A stretch of DNA of 12,912 nt from Owenia fusiformis (lineage: Eukaryota > Annelida > Polychaeta > Sabellida > Oweniidae). Positions within the stretch are counted from its first letter, which is position 1, and each line of letters opens with the position of its first letter. A model generated the notes under the pieces. The model saw only the letters and a list, made by a program, of their open reading frames with translations, was not told the DNA's origin and did not search any database. Of the stretch, positions 1 through 8,354 are shown in pieces. The DNA lies in contig CAIIXF020000007.1 in the NCBI GenBank assembly GCA_903813345.2, positions 38,278,347 to 38,291,258 of the forward strand, given 5' to 3'. A program made the position numbers and the translations under genes.

Positions 1-1296
1 AGTCTTGCCATGGAGAGAAGAATACACTCTAATCATCCTCATCCTAACATAGCATCTTCGTTGGGGAATCTTGGTAACACATACCTCAGTAAAGGTGAGT
101 TTGATAAAGCGATTCAATATCAAAAAGAGAGTCTTGCCATGAAGAGAACAATACACGGTAATCATCCTCATCTTAAGATTGCATCTTCATTGGGGAATCT
201 TGGTAACACATATGGCAGTAAAGGTGAGTTTGATAAAGCGATTCAATACCACAATGAGAGTCTTGCCATGCAGAGAACAATACATGGTTATCATCCTCAT
301 CCTGATATAGCATCTTCATTGGGGAATCTTGGTAACACATATGACAATAAAGGTAAGTTTGATAAAGCGATTCAATACCACAATGAGAATCTTGCCATGC
401 AGAGAACAATACATGGTAATCATCCTCATCCTGATATAGCATCTTCATTGGGGAATCTTGGTAACACATATCACAGTAAAGGTGAGTTTGATAAAGCGAT
501 TCAATACCACAATAAGAGTCTTGTCATGCAGAGAACAATACATGGTTATCATCCTCATCCTAACATAGCATCTTCGTTGGTGAATCTTGGTAGCGCATAT
601 TACAGTAAAGGTGAGTTTGATGAAGCGATTCAATATCACAATGAGAGTCTTGCAATGTATAGAACAATACACGGTAATCATCCTTATCCTAACATAGCAT
701 CTCCATTGATGAATCTTGGTAGCTCATACTGTCAAAAGGGCGATCACACTGAATGTCTGCAATATTATACACAATCCCTCATCATCCTTAAACAGATCCA
801 TGGTGATCAACCTCACCCGGATATAGCAGGTATATTAAGTAACATTGGTGTTGTATGTAGGAATACAGGGGACAATGAGAGAGCTTTACAGTATTATACA
901 GAGAGTCTCACTATGAAGAGACATATCTTTGGTGATCAACCTCATCCAGATATAGCAAGTACATTAGGCAACATTGGTAATGTATGTATTGATACAGGGG
1001 ACAATGAGAGAGCTTTACAGTACTATAAAGAGAGTCTCACTATGCAGAGACAGATATACGGTAATCAACCTCATCCCGACATAGCTTCTACATTACAGAA
1101 CATTGGCAATGTATATATTAATACACACAAGTATGCTGATGCACTGAAGAATTTATATGAAGCGCGTAATATGTATAAGAAAATACATGGTTATAATCCT
1201 CATCCTGATTTTCAGAAAACACTTCGTGCTATTAACGCAACCGAACAACTGCTAACGAGATGCATATTCATTATGTTCTCGTCCATGCACACGTAG
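1..1296 (+). CDS. Tandem TPR-repeat protein (kinesin-light-chain/nephrocystin-3-like), 3' part, 5' end outside window
   Basis: The frame is open from base 1 (bases 1-9 read S-L-A, the end of a repeat unit) to TAG at 1294-1296, so the Met at base 10 is an internal repeat Met and the gene continues upstream. The protein is a chain of 43-residue helix-turn-helix units of the type ESLAMxRTIHGNHPHPDIA followed by SSLGNLGNTYxSKGEFDKA. Ten IHG-type anchors are seen. The first six are nearly identical. Units 7-9 diverge (KGDHTECLQYY, TGDNERALQYY), and the tenth fades into a short tail ending SSMHT. This is the TPR_12 pattern of kinesin light chain and nephrocystin-3, with one extra residue per unit compared with the usual 42. 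Such repeats form a superhelical protein-binding scaffold, probably cytosolic. No enzymatic domain, signal peptide or membrane segment is visible. In related invertebrate proteins an effector domain can precede the TPRs; that part is not in view. A decayed paralogue lies on the same strand at 9861-12912. The partner and function are unknown. Confidence 0.85.
   Translation, partial: SLAMERRIHSNHPHPNIASSLGNLGNTYLSKGEFDKAIQYQKESLAMKRTIHGNHPHLKIASSLGNLGNTYGSKGEFDKAIQYHNESLAMQRTIHGYHPHPDIASSLGNLGNTYDNKGKFDKAIQYHNENLAMQRTIHGNHPHPDIASSLGNLGNTYHSKGEFDKAIQYHNKSLVMQRTIHGYHPHPNIASSLVNLGSAYYSKGEFDEAIQYHNESLAMYRTIHGNHPYPNIASPLMNLGSSYCQKGDHTECLQYYTQSLIILKQIHGDQPHPDIAGILSNIGVVCRNTGDNERALQYYTESLTMKRHIFGDQPHPDIASTLGNIGNVCIDTGDNERALQYYKESLTMQRQIYGNQPHPDIASTLQNIGNVYINTHKYADALKNLYEARNMYKKIHGYNPHPDFQKTLRAINATEQLLTRCIFIMFSSMHT
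10..1170 (+). repeat. Nine in-frame 129-bp TPR repeat units
   Basis: The codon corresponding to the Met of LAM recurs at 10, 139, 268, 397, 526, 655, 784, 913, 1042 and 1171, each step exactly 129 bp with no indel. The first six units are also very close at the DNA level, including synonymous positions, which points to recent unit amplification or gene conversion. The last units share protein pattern but little DNA identity. Confidence 0.9.
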
Positions 1297-2625
1297 ACAT
1301 TGAGATCCTTCTTAAATGACGTTCCAGCGAATGCATATTTAGACATTTAGACATATATAGAATTTTTTAAAGCACCATCATGTACAACGCTCAAATGTGA
1401 ACGGGTGAATGAATTAAATCGGAGCTTATTCATCTAGGTTTTATTTATTTAATCTCGAGATGTTTAATTTTATCTAACAGTATTGATTTTGCTTTGATGA
1501 TGAACTGTCCAAGAGAACTTAACATTTGATCTTCATAGTTGTTTCGAAAGGATGAGTCTGGGAATGAGTCTGGGTATCGACTTAGAAAATTTTGAAAATT
1601 GTAATGTCTGAAAAACCAGCTCAATCACACATATTATTAAACTTCAATATCTTATCCTTCTTCTGAGAGTACAAAAATATCAATTTGTATCACAATTAAT
1701 GAAGAATATTGGCATCAAAGACAGTGCATATCACTTTGTCAGAATTGAAAAAAATCAATGGCAAATATTAAATGAATTATTTATGCAATAGGTTTGAAAC
1801 ATATCCTCCAAAACATTGCATACTTTCTTTGTATAGACATTGAATGGCATTTCTGGATAAGTGAATTGGTGTTTATCTGGGTAATCAAGGGATTATAGTC
1901 ACTCAAAGTTACTGAGCATCCAGTTTTGAGACTTCAATTGTGTTGGTGAAGTTACACATATTTCAGTCAAATTCATGCTGAGCACAACATTCCGGTTTCA
2001 ATTTTATAATCTCTATACATGACCCTGGTGATGAAGAGTCAGAATCAGTCAAAAAACCTAAACCGAAAAACTGTGCTCATTGTGAAAACTAAAAGTGAAG
2101 CAACTTTTTTTCTGATATTTCTTACATCAAATGGCAGCCATCTTGTTTTTCCCCCTTCAAATTAAACTGGCGGGAAATTCAAAAATTTGAAAAAAATTTT
2201 AATCCTTAAATATATTTCAAAAATATGATTTTCTTTTAAATTCTTCATGGGTCTTAAGTTATTTCTTCTTTGTAAGTCATACATGTTGCCATTGATGTTT
2301 TTTTTCTATAATAATGACTATTTTTCTTTTTTTTAAGATACTTATTCTGACTCTCAGCAGGGGGTTAATTATGCATCAAAACTCGTGAAAAAGTAAATAT
2401 ACTTATCAAATATAACTAGGACAGTAATAAAAAACATATTTAACATACATTTGACTGAGGGACAAAAAGGGCATATACCCGGACACATCCTTTAAGTTGT
2501 TTCAAAACTGGACCTTGTGTTCAACATGATTTATTTTTGAAAGCGATGACTAAAAACGTTTATTCTTTGTTTATTAGCTAAAATTGATCAGCATCCGTAT
2601 TACTTCACAAATTGATCTCTGTCTC
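1297..2625. other. Gene-free AT-rich stretch (3' flank of TPR gene)
   Basis: I see no convincing coding region, RNA gene or paired inverted repeats here. It should contain the 3' UTR of the TPR gene. ATTAAA at 1413-1418 is a possible poly(A) signal, but no canonical AATAAA lies close to the stop. Homopolymer-rich tracts such as T runs near 2105 and 2300 and plain AT-rich sequence make up the rest. Confidence 0.5.
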
Positions 2626-2695
2626 AGGACTTTATCTTTGAGAGGAGTTTATCTTCGGGAGAACTTTAATTATCTTCAGGAGGACTTTAGTCCTG
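2626..2695 (+). repeat. Short degenerate minisatellite, about 17-21 bp unit
   Basis: Four imperfect units begin at 2626, 2643, 2660 and 2681 (AGGACTTTATCTTTGAG, AGGAGTTTATCTTCGGG, then a 21-bp AGAACTTT unit, then AGGACTTTAGTCCTG). The last unit is a small palindrome (AGGACT/AGTCCT). Its CTTTAGTCCTG string recurs in every monomer of the adjoining 112-bp satellite, so the two repeats may share an origin. Confidence 0.6.
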
Positions 2696-3430
2696 TTGTC
2701 GCACTGTAAAAAACCTTCAGGTGTAAAATAATTTGAGCATGTCTACTATTCCTTAGCATACGTGTTCAGTGAAACCTTCATATCCGAAAACCTTTCTTAT
2801 CTTTAGTCCTGTTGTACTGGTATACAAACCTTCAGGTGTAAAATAATTTAAGTATGTCTTCTATTCCTTAGCATACATATACAGTGAAACCTTTATGTCC
2901 GAACACATTTATTATCTTTAGTCCTGTACTGGTATTCAAACATTTAGGTGTAAAATAATTTAAGTATGTCTACTATTCCTTAGCATACATATACAGTGAA
3001 ACCTTTATGTTCGAACACCTTTATTATCTTTAGTCCTGTACTGGTATTCAAACCTTTAGGTGTAAAATAATTTAAGTATGTCTACTATTCCTTAGCATAC
3101 ATATACAGTGAAACCTTTATGTCCGAACACCTTTATTATCTTTAGTCCTGTACTGGTATTCAAACATTTAGGTGTAAAATAATTTAAGTATGTCTACTAT
3201 TCCTTAGCATTCATATACAGTGAAACCTTTATGTCCGAACACCTTTATTATCTTTAGTCCTGTACTGGTATTCAAACATTTAGGTGTAAAATAATTTAAG
3301 TATGTCTACTATTCCTTAGCATACATATACAGTGAAACCTTTATGTCCGAACACCTTTATTATCTTTAGTCCTGCACTGGTATACAAACCTTCAGGTGTA
3401 AAATAGTATTAATATGTCTGCTATGCCTAA
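2686..3430 (+). repeat. 112-bp satellite array, about 6.5 monomers
   Basis: The string GTGTAAAATA or its close variant recurs at 2721, 2836, 2948, 3060, 3172, 3284 and 3396. The spacing is 115 bp once and then 112 bp five times. Central monomers differ at only a few positions, while the first and last are diverged and share variants such as TATACAAACCTTCAGG. That is the usual picture of an array homogenised in its middle by unequal exchange. Each monomer contains ACAGTGAAACCTTTATGTCC, reminiscent of some DNA-transposon ends, but I cannot place it. The last monomer is cut by a MITE at 3431. Confidence 0.9.
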
Positions 3431-3570
3431 TGCCTTGGTCACATTTGCTTCGATCCATCGGCCGGCGCCCGCCCGATTGAGTGTTTTGCTCAATATTGTA
3501 TTCAATTTTGAACAAAATACTCAATCGGCCGGGCGCCGTAGTGAAAATCGGAGCAAATGTGACCAAGGCA
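3431..3570. mobile_element. 140-bp palindromic MITE with TAA target duplication
   Basis: The element is one long inverted repeat with no loop. The left 70 bases (TGCCTTGGTCACATTTGC onward) pair with the right 70 (ending GTGACCAAGGCA) at 56 of 70 positions by my count. TAA flanks both ends (3428-3430 and 3571-3573). It lies inside the last satellite monomer: the satellite has CCTTAGCATAC where this locus has CC-TAA-element-TAA-GCATAC. A 3-bp TWA duplication fits PIF/Harbinger elements, but the termini do not look like the classical ones, so the superfamily is tentative. There is no coding capacity; open frames here are by-products of the palindrome. Confidence 0.85.
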
Positions 3571-3717
3571 TAAGCATACGAATACATGTACCTGTATACG
3601 CCAAATGGTGTATTTTGTAATGACGATTTTGAAAGCTCGACTGCTAGAGACATTGAAGATTTATATTAGGGCTGCCAAACATTTAGAGGGCAGAGTTGTT
3701 TGGTATATTATATTTTA

Positions 3718-3944
3718 CAAGGTGTCAAATAAACATGTTCCCCTTAATTGCAATAGTATGAACTTTTATGCATAAAAGTGCATCTAGTTTAGCTAGTCAT
3801 ATGACACTTTTTGTAGAGATGCTCCATGAAGCCTAGTTTTAATGTATTAAAGAACAATTCAGATATTATGCAAATATGAAAGTTGTGCAACATTATGTGG
3901 ATGTTAAAGTTAAGGAGGGAGAACATATTTTATATGACACCCTG
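3718..3944. mobile_element. 227-bp mariner-like MITE with TA target site
   Basis: TA at 3716-3717 and 3945-3946 flanks an element with inverted ends CAAGGTGTCAAATA and, read on the other strand, CAGGGTGTCATATA (12 of 14 alike). Similarity continues inward with small gaps (AACATGTTCC against ATATGTTCT) for about 30 bp. TA plus CAGGGTGTC is typical of some Tc1/mariner-derived MITEs. No transposase is present. Confidence 0.65.
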
Positions 3945-4936
3945 TATATTGTATTATGCTGGTACCGGATCTCTGAAACTAGGTTGTAGCAAAGGAGAAT
4001 GGCGATATAAACTATTATTTTAAAAAGCCAAAATATAAGTATGTTATTTTTATTTTGGAATTTATGTATCGCATACAAATGTTATATGTACTTTTGCTTT
4101 ATTGGTATTGTTGACAATTATATGTAAATTATTGTTGAATAGTAAACTGAACTTTAAGTTTAGCCGAATCAACTTTTTTGTTCTAAAATATACAATCAAA
4201 ATGAGAAACTTATTCGAAGTGTGCGCATTTAGAGACAATTATTTCATTTGCATATGTGAATATTTTTCAAAATTAGTTTTTATGTTATTTCAGATAGTCG
4301 TGATTAGGTTAATTTGGGCATTGAAATGTAAGAAAATGAATGCACCTGTTGCGTTTTCAGTTAAAGTTTTAAACCTAGAATTCAAAAAATGGCTATATAA
4401 TACACTGTTAATATCTGTACAGTAGATTTTATACATGTACAATTGAATGTATTGTAAATGTAGACGCATTAACCTGCAATGTATTGCTTTGGTAAAAATG
4501 ATATAAGAAAGACTGAAAATATGACCCACGATGAACCACTTGTTTCGTTTATAACATGCACGTGGTACACCCTCTCCACAAGTTTGGTAACCAAAAACCC
4601 CTTTGTATCACCTTTCAAAGCCTGTTTATAATCTGTCATTAAAAATCATCATTAGTTTTCAATCTCCGAACTATAATATTGTATTTAAGAAAATAAAGAT
4701 TCCAACAGGGACGGGTTTTTAGCATCGATACGGCGAATCCTCCCGGTTGCCAAATTTGTGGTGGGGAGTGTAAAATCTTGCAACTGAGTTAATAATAAAA
4801 ACTTATAGTGAAAGGCAGTTTGAGATGACGTCTCCAACAATGTCAAATATTTAATACCTCTGAGAGTATACAGAGGAAAGGAGTCAATAGTTTCCGAGAT
4901 AAAATCCTTATATCAACTGGTTTATAGCACACCAGA
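3945..4936. other. Gene-free AT-rich stretch
   Basis: No credible gene is seen. The open frames here start at weak codons, are rich in Ile, Phe and Lys, and resemble translated AT-rich DNA. An AATAAA lies near 4692 without a gene upstream to use it. Short palindromes such as CCTCTG...CAGAGG near 4858-4877 look incidental. Confidence 0.45.
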
Positions 4937-5040
4937 CAGGGGCGTAGCCAGCTTTCCATGCGATCGCAAAAAATGGGTTTTCAGGGTGGGGGGATTCGAT
5001 TGTGGCATAAACAGGCCAGACCCCCCTGGCTACGCCTATG
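4937..5040. mobile_element. 104-bp MITE with GGGGCGTAGCCAG termini
   Basis: The left end CAGGGGCGTAGCCAG (4937-4951) is matched by the inverted right end at 5026-5040 (CTGGCTACGCCTATG), 13 of 15 positions. The 5-bp string CCAGA directly abuts both ends (4932-4936 and 5041-5045) and is a likely target duplication. I recall GGGGCGTAGCCAG-type ends from many marine invertebrate repeats, but I do not assign a superfamily. hAT elements start with CAG but make 8-bp duplications, which does not fit the 5 bp here. Confidence 0.7.
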
Positions 5041-5363
5041 CCAGAAGAATTAATTATTCATATTCCTCAGATCACATTCTGCCATTTTTTCTACCAAAAA
5101 GAAACGTTTGCGCATGTGCAGTAGACTACAGCTCCTCTAATGGAATGCAAATTCTGCCAAAAGTCTTCGGCGTCCTACAACTATGGTAAGCGGACGAAAA
5201 TCTTAACGAAGAGTATTATTACAATAACTGAAATAGTTGCCAATGGTTTATGTTAAGTTAGGAAGTATGATTAACGTGTAACGAATTTTTGGAGAACGTA
5301 TCTTTAATTTCGCTACGATATTTATTCTACTCTACCATATGGTCATTTCCTTTTAGTTTTGTA
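5041..5363. other. Gene-free stretch
   Basis: No gene, repeat or RNA is recognised. A GC-containing palindrome TGCGCATGTGCA (5109-5120) resembles an NRF1-type site and ATGCAAAT (5145-5152) matches the POU octamer. With no adjacent gene start neither is interpretable. Confidence 0.35.
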
Positions 5364-5710
5364 CTTTACTTAAAGTTAATATAAACTTTACGTAAAGACT
5401 AAGTGGTTGTTTCCTTAAAGTATATATAAACGTTTACGAAGTTTTCTATAATAAACTTTACGTAAAGATTTAATGTTGTACTCAGAATATAGATGGCATT
5501 AAAACATCGTAAAGTCGGCTTAAATAAATGTTACGAAAAGTGTTAGTGATGTGTTGGACATATAGGTGTCAGCGGGTTGAAATTATCTGAAATTTAGAAG
5601 AATTAAACTTTACATAAAGTTTTAATGATGTGATAGAGATATAGATGGCTTTGGAGTGAACATATCGTAAAGTTGGATAGAGTAAACATTACGTAAACTT
5701 TTAACTGCAG
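5364..5710. repeat. Degenerate repeats centred on palindromic CTTTACGTAAAG
   Basis: The core or variants occur at 5364-5375 (CTTTACTTAAAG), 5386-5397 (perfect), 5456-5467 (perfect), about 5530 (GTTACGAAAAG), 5608-5619 (CTTTACATAAAG) and about 5687-5698 (CATTACGTAAAC). Later cores are spaced roughly 67-80 bp. The longer context also repeats: AATGTTGTACTC...ATATAGATGGC after one core matches AATGATGTGATAG...ATATAGATGGC after another, and CATCGTAAAGT recurs as TATCGTAAAGT. This looks like an old, decayed tandem array. Confidence 0.65.
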
Positions 5711-6014
5711 ATTGCCCAAAGTGTAAAAATGTAATTTTCTATTTGTTGTATTTGTGATTTGAATCTTTATTTCATATGACACAGCTGCATAAACTACATC
5801 ACATTACAATGTATGTGAAATCTGAAACCTAGTGTTTATTGATACTGATACTACTGAAACCAGATACATAGCATCCCTCTACTACTGAACATTTTGTAAA
5901 GGAGCTCATTTAAACTCTGCCTGTCATGTAATTTGAACTGTGTGACCTGTATTTTGGACTTTAGGATTGATTGATAAATGGTCTAGTGCTAGTGTTTATA
6001 AATACGAGCGTAGC
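5711..6014. other. Gene-free stretch
   Basis: AT-rich sequence between the TTTACGTAAA repeats and the 263-bp duplication. I see no coding region, RNA or paired repeats. Confidence 0.35.
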
Positions 6015-6277
6015 TAATGCGATTCTTAGAATGTACTAAAGTCTACTACAATGTTTATTTTGATATCCTTATTTGGTCCGATCTTTGACCTTTATTCAGA
6101 TCCAAAGACTTCCTGTCCAGTCTTTTGGCGTTTTAGTAAACAGCAACTCCACGGAGTAGCAAATCCCACCGAACAAAACATGTTTTGATGTAAAGCGGAC
6201 ATCTTAGAAATTTCTGTCAATTTGAGGTATTTTCGGTGGCCTCATTGTCTTTACCGTTGTCAGGCTATTCCGGGGTG
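6015..6277 (+). repeat. 263-bp segment, tandem copy 1 (carries the empty insertion site)
   Basis: This segment is directly repeated starting at 6278. Over about 230 bp I count roughly 16 substitutions, or about 93% identity. It contains ATTCCGGGGTG (6267-6277), the uninterrupted version of the site into which the 3-kb element is inserted in copy 2. Compared with copy 2 it lacks 31 bp (6513-6543 of copy 2). No coding function is apparent. Confidence 0.9.
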
Positions 6278-6565
6278 TAATGGGATTCTTAGAATTTACT
6301 ACAGTCTACCACAAGGTTTATTTTGATATCCTTATTTGGTCCGATCCTTGACCTTCATTCAGATCCAAAGACTTCCTGTCCAGTCTTTTGGCGTTTTTGT
6401 AAACAGCAATCCCACGGAGTAGCAAATTCCACCGAACAAAACATGTTTTGATAAATAGCGGACATCTTAGAAATTTCTGTCAATTTGAGGTATTTGGGGT
6501 GGCCTCATTGTCCGCCTTGTTTATATACCTTTTAATTTCTGACTTTACCGTTGTCAGGCTATTCC
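6278..6565 (+). repeat. 263-bp segment, tandem copy 2 (interrupted; tail at 9585-9590)
   Basis: Starts with TAATG, as does copy 1, and matches it through CAGGCTATTCC at 6565, where the 3-kb element begins. The rest of the copy (GGGGTG, then TAATG) resumes at 9585 after the element. TAATG therefore occurs at 6015, 6278 and 9591, marking a 5-bp microhomology at the duplication breakpoints. It has 31 bp (6513-6543) absent from copy 1. Confidence 0.88.
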
Positions 6566-6635
6566 CACGAAGCGGTAGGCAAACTGCGCGCCTACCATGC
6601 ACGCAGTTTGGAACACTGACAAACTGCGCGCCTAT
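6566..6635 (+). repeat. Left terminal inverted repeat of the 3-kb element
   Basis: It pairs with 9510-9579. Three copies of a CAAACTGCGYGC motif lie inside in alternating orientation: forward at 6580-6592, reverse at 6599-6610, forward at 6620-6632. The first two form a small hairpin. Such an arrangement is typical of transposase binding sites, though that role is inferred. Confidence 0.9.
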
Positions 6636-6642
6636 TCACAAA

Positions 6643-6698
6643 ATGGCAGACAGGGAGGACACGACTACCAAGAGGATGGAAATTACTGGAAATACAAG
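6643..6698 (+). other. Possible short first coding exon just inside the left TIR
   Basis: ATG at 6643 sits in a good initiation context (CAAAATGG) only 7 bp beyond the TIR. It reads MADREDTTTKRMEITGNT and ends in AAG with GTTAGT following (6699-6704), an acceptable 5' splice donor. It could be the first exon of a lost or captured gene in the transposon. No downstream exon was recognised and the exon is very short, so chance remains likely. Confidence 0.25.
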
Positions 6699-6704
6699 GT
6701 TAGT

Positions 6705-8121
6705 TTTGGTTTTCAGACAGTACCAAGATGTGGATACTAACTTACTTTATACGTAGCACTCGATTTTTCCCGATGCATATCTAGTTATCTCAAAATAAGG
6801 TTCCCAAGGAGCTTTCGTGTTCAAATTATACAGTGTTGCGTCATATGATGTCTGTTTTTCGTAGTTTGACGTTTATTCAGCCCTTGTGTTTGCATATACT
6901 GAAAGATATAGGATTGCTGCACAATCAAAAGAGGGTGGGGACATTGATTTGTTTGGTCACGAACCAAATGGCGACTCTCTCGCGAAAAAGGATTCAATAC
7001 ATATTTACACAATTCTAATTGTATTTATGTTGCACCATGCATCAAATAGTGTTAGTTTGAAGTAAAGTAGTAAAATAGGCAAGCTCGGCACTTCAATGGA
7101 GACTAGGCGGGGGCCACCTGGGTGTCTTTTAGCAGGACCCCAATAGAACAAAACCATTTTCATGAGATTTTTGAACTCAACTCTAAATGATGAAGTCGAA
7201 TCATTGCATCATACTTTTCTAAATCCTATAGACAAGAATAAAATAAAATATAAGTAGTTACTATGTACATTTCCACTGGTTGTCAACCATCAACCCAATT
7301 TTAGTTTTTGATTTATTTCAACCTTTTCAATCTCTACCTTTTCGACTTACTTACGTACTCCCATGAAATCACATAGGCCTGCATTACTGGGAAGTCATCA
7401 ATAATATGCACGCAGTTTGTGATTTCTGGCTAAAATAGGCGCGCAGTTTGTGTTTTATTACTTCTTTCTGTCATGTTCATCTGTTTTAATACGAAATATT
7501 TTGAATTGTACGGGAGAACTGGGTTGAGATTTACCTGTGAATCAAAACCCAAGTGTTTTCTATTTCTGTGAAACGTGCGATATCAACTTATGTTTCGGTG
7601 ATCGAAAACTCGATGTCAATTTTTTGTATTAATCTGCTTATATTTTTAAACCAACGTTCATCTGGACATACATTTCGCTATCATATGGTTGAATCATATA
7701 TCGCCACCGAATGGACGTGTGGAACTATAAAACAATTCAAAATAAATGTCTTAAAGGGATCCAACACCTTACAAAACTTCTTAACGGAGAGGAATAAGGG
7801 AAAATGCTTGCCGGATTCTGAATCTGTGTATTTCTTAATGATTTTTCACCGTCTTAGAATTTCAATTTTTTTCCTTTGAAAAAATGAGATTTGCATTGTT
7901 TTCCAATTAGAAAAATGAGTAAACATGAATAGCTCGAAATCTAACGGTGAGATTTTGTTTTAAAAAATCATGGATATCAAGGCTAAATATAGCTATACAG
8001 TAAACATAAAAAAGCAATGCTTCGACTCTTCATATTCACACAAAAAATTAATTAGTAAATGAGGTTTGATATTTGTGAGAATAAGTTGTACGAGGTGCAA
8101 TGCTCTACAAACACCAGACTA
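6705..8121. other. Interior of the 3-kb element, no recognisable gene
   Basis: Mostly AT-rich sequence. An open frame of 108 codons at 7553-7879 (+) has no family I recognise, no intact neighbours and an AT-biased composition. It could be chance or a decayed remnant. The only structured sequence I see is the pair of TIR-like motifs at 7408-7450. Confidence 0.4.
7406..7450. repeat. Internal pair of TIR motifs
   Basis: ATGCACGCAGTTTG (7406-7419) and ATAGGCGCGCAGTTTG (7435-7450) match the motifs of the TIRs but are both in the same orientation and separated by 15 bp. They may be internal binding sites, or the relic of an end of a related element from which this one was assembled. Confidence 0.75.
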
Positions 8122-8354
8122 CAGGGTGGATTAGGATCAATGACACACATAAAAATTAATTTAAAAATATTTCATGATAATTATCTCAAACAAAAGCAGT
8201 TAGCGAAGGATACGTTTCATTACACTCAATAAATAGTTTTCACTTTTGACTATCTCATTGGAATGTATTTCCATCTGCTCAAGATATCATATTTTAGCTT
8301 CGAAAATCACAATCGTTAGATAATACATTTGTCTCAGAATGATAGGCCACCCTG
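8122..8354. mobile_element. Possible nested 233-bp mariner-like MITE
   Basis: CTACAGGGTGG (8119-8129) is the exact reverse complement of CCACCCTGTAG (8347-8357). Taken as TA target duplications (8120-8121, 8355-8356) plus CAGGGTGG ends, this is a TA-flanked element resembling the one at 3718-3944 at its tips. The inner sequences of the two differ and the TIR is short, so this is tentative. Confidence 0.4.

Noticed and set aside
173-681. Minus-strand open frames of 98 and 78 codons opposite the TPR gene
   Set aside because: They are antisense shadows of the 129-bp TPR units and repeat with the same period. The same shadows appear opposite the pseudogene at 9826-10376 and 11746-12478.
2686-3430. 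CRISPR-like array
   Set aside because: The whole 112-bp unit repeats with no variable spacers, and the context is eukaryotic; it is a satellite.
3366-3653. Open frames on both strands across the palindromic MITE
   Set aside because: Their similarity to each other comes from the inverted repeat itself; neither looks like a protein.
4102-4425. 107-codon plus-strand frame
   Set aside because: It starts at TTG rather than ATG, is rich in Phe, Ile, Leu and Lys as expected from AT-rich DNA, and shows no motif.
4986-5189. 67-codon frame
   Set aside because: It begins inside the 104-bp MITE and runs into unrelated flank.
6448-6756. 102-codon frame
   Set aside because: It crosses the boundary between the 263-bp duplicate and the transposon end, so it is an accident of the insertion.
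7553-7879. 108-codon frame inside the 3-kb element as a transposase remnant
   Set aside because: No DDE motif, zinc finger or other transposase signature is visible. I cannot separate it from chance.
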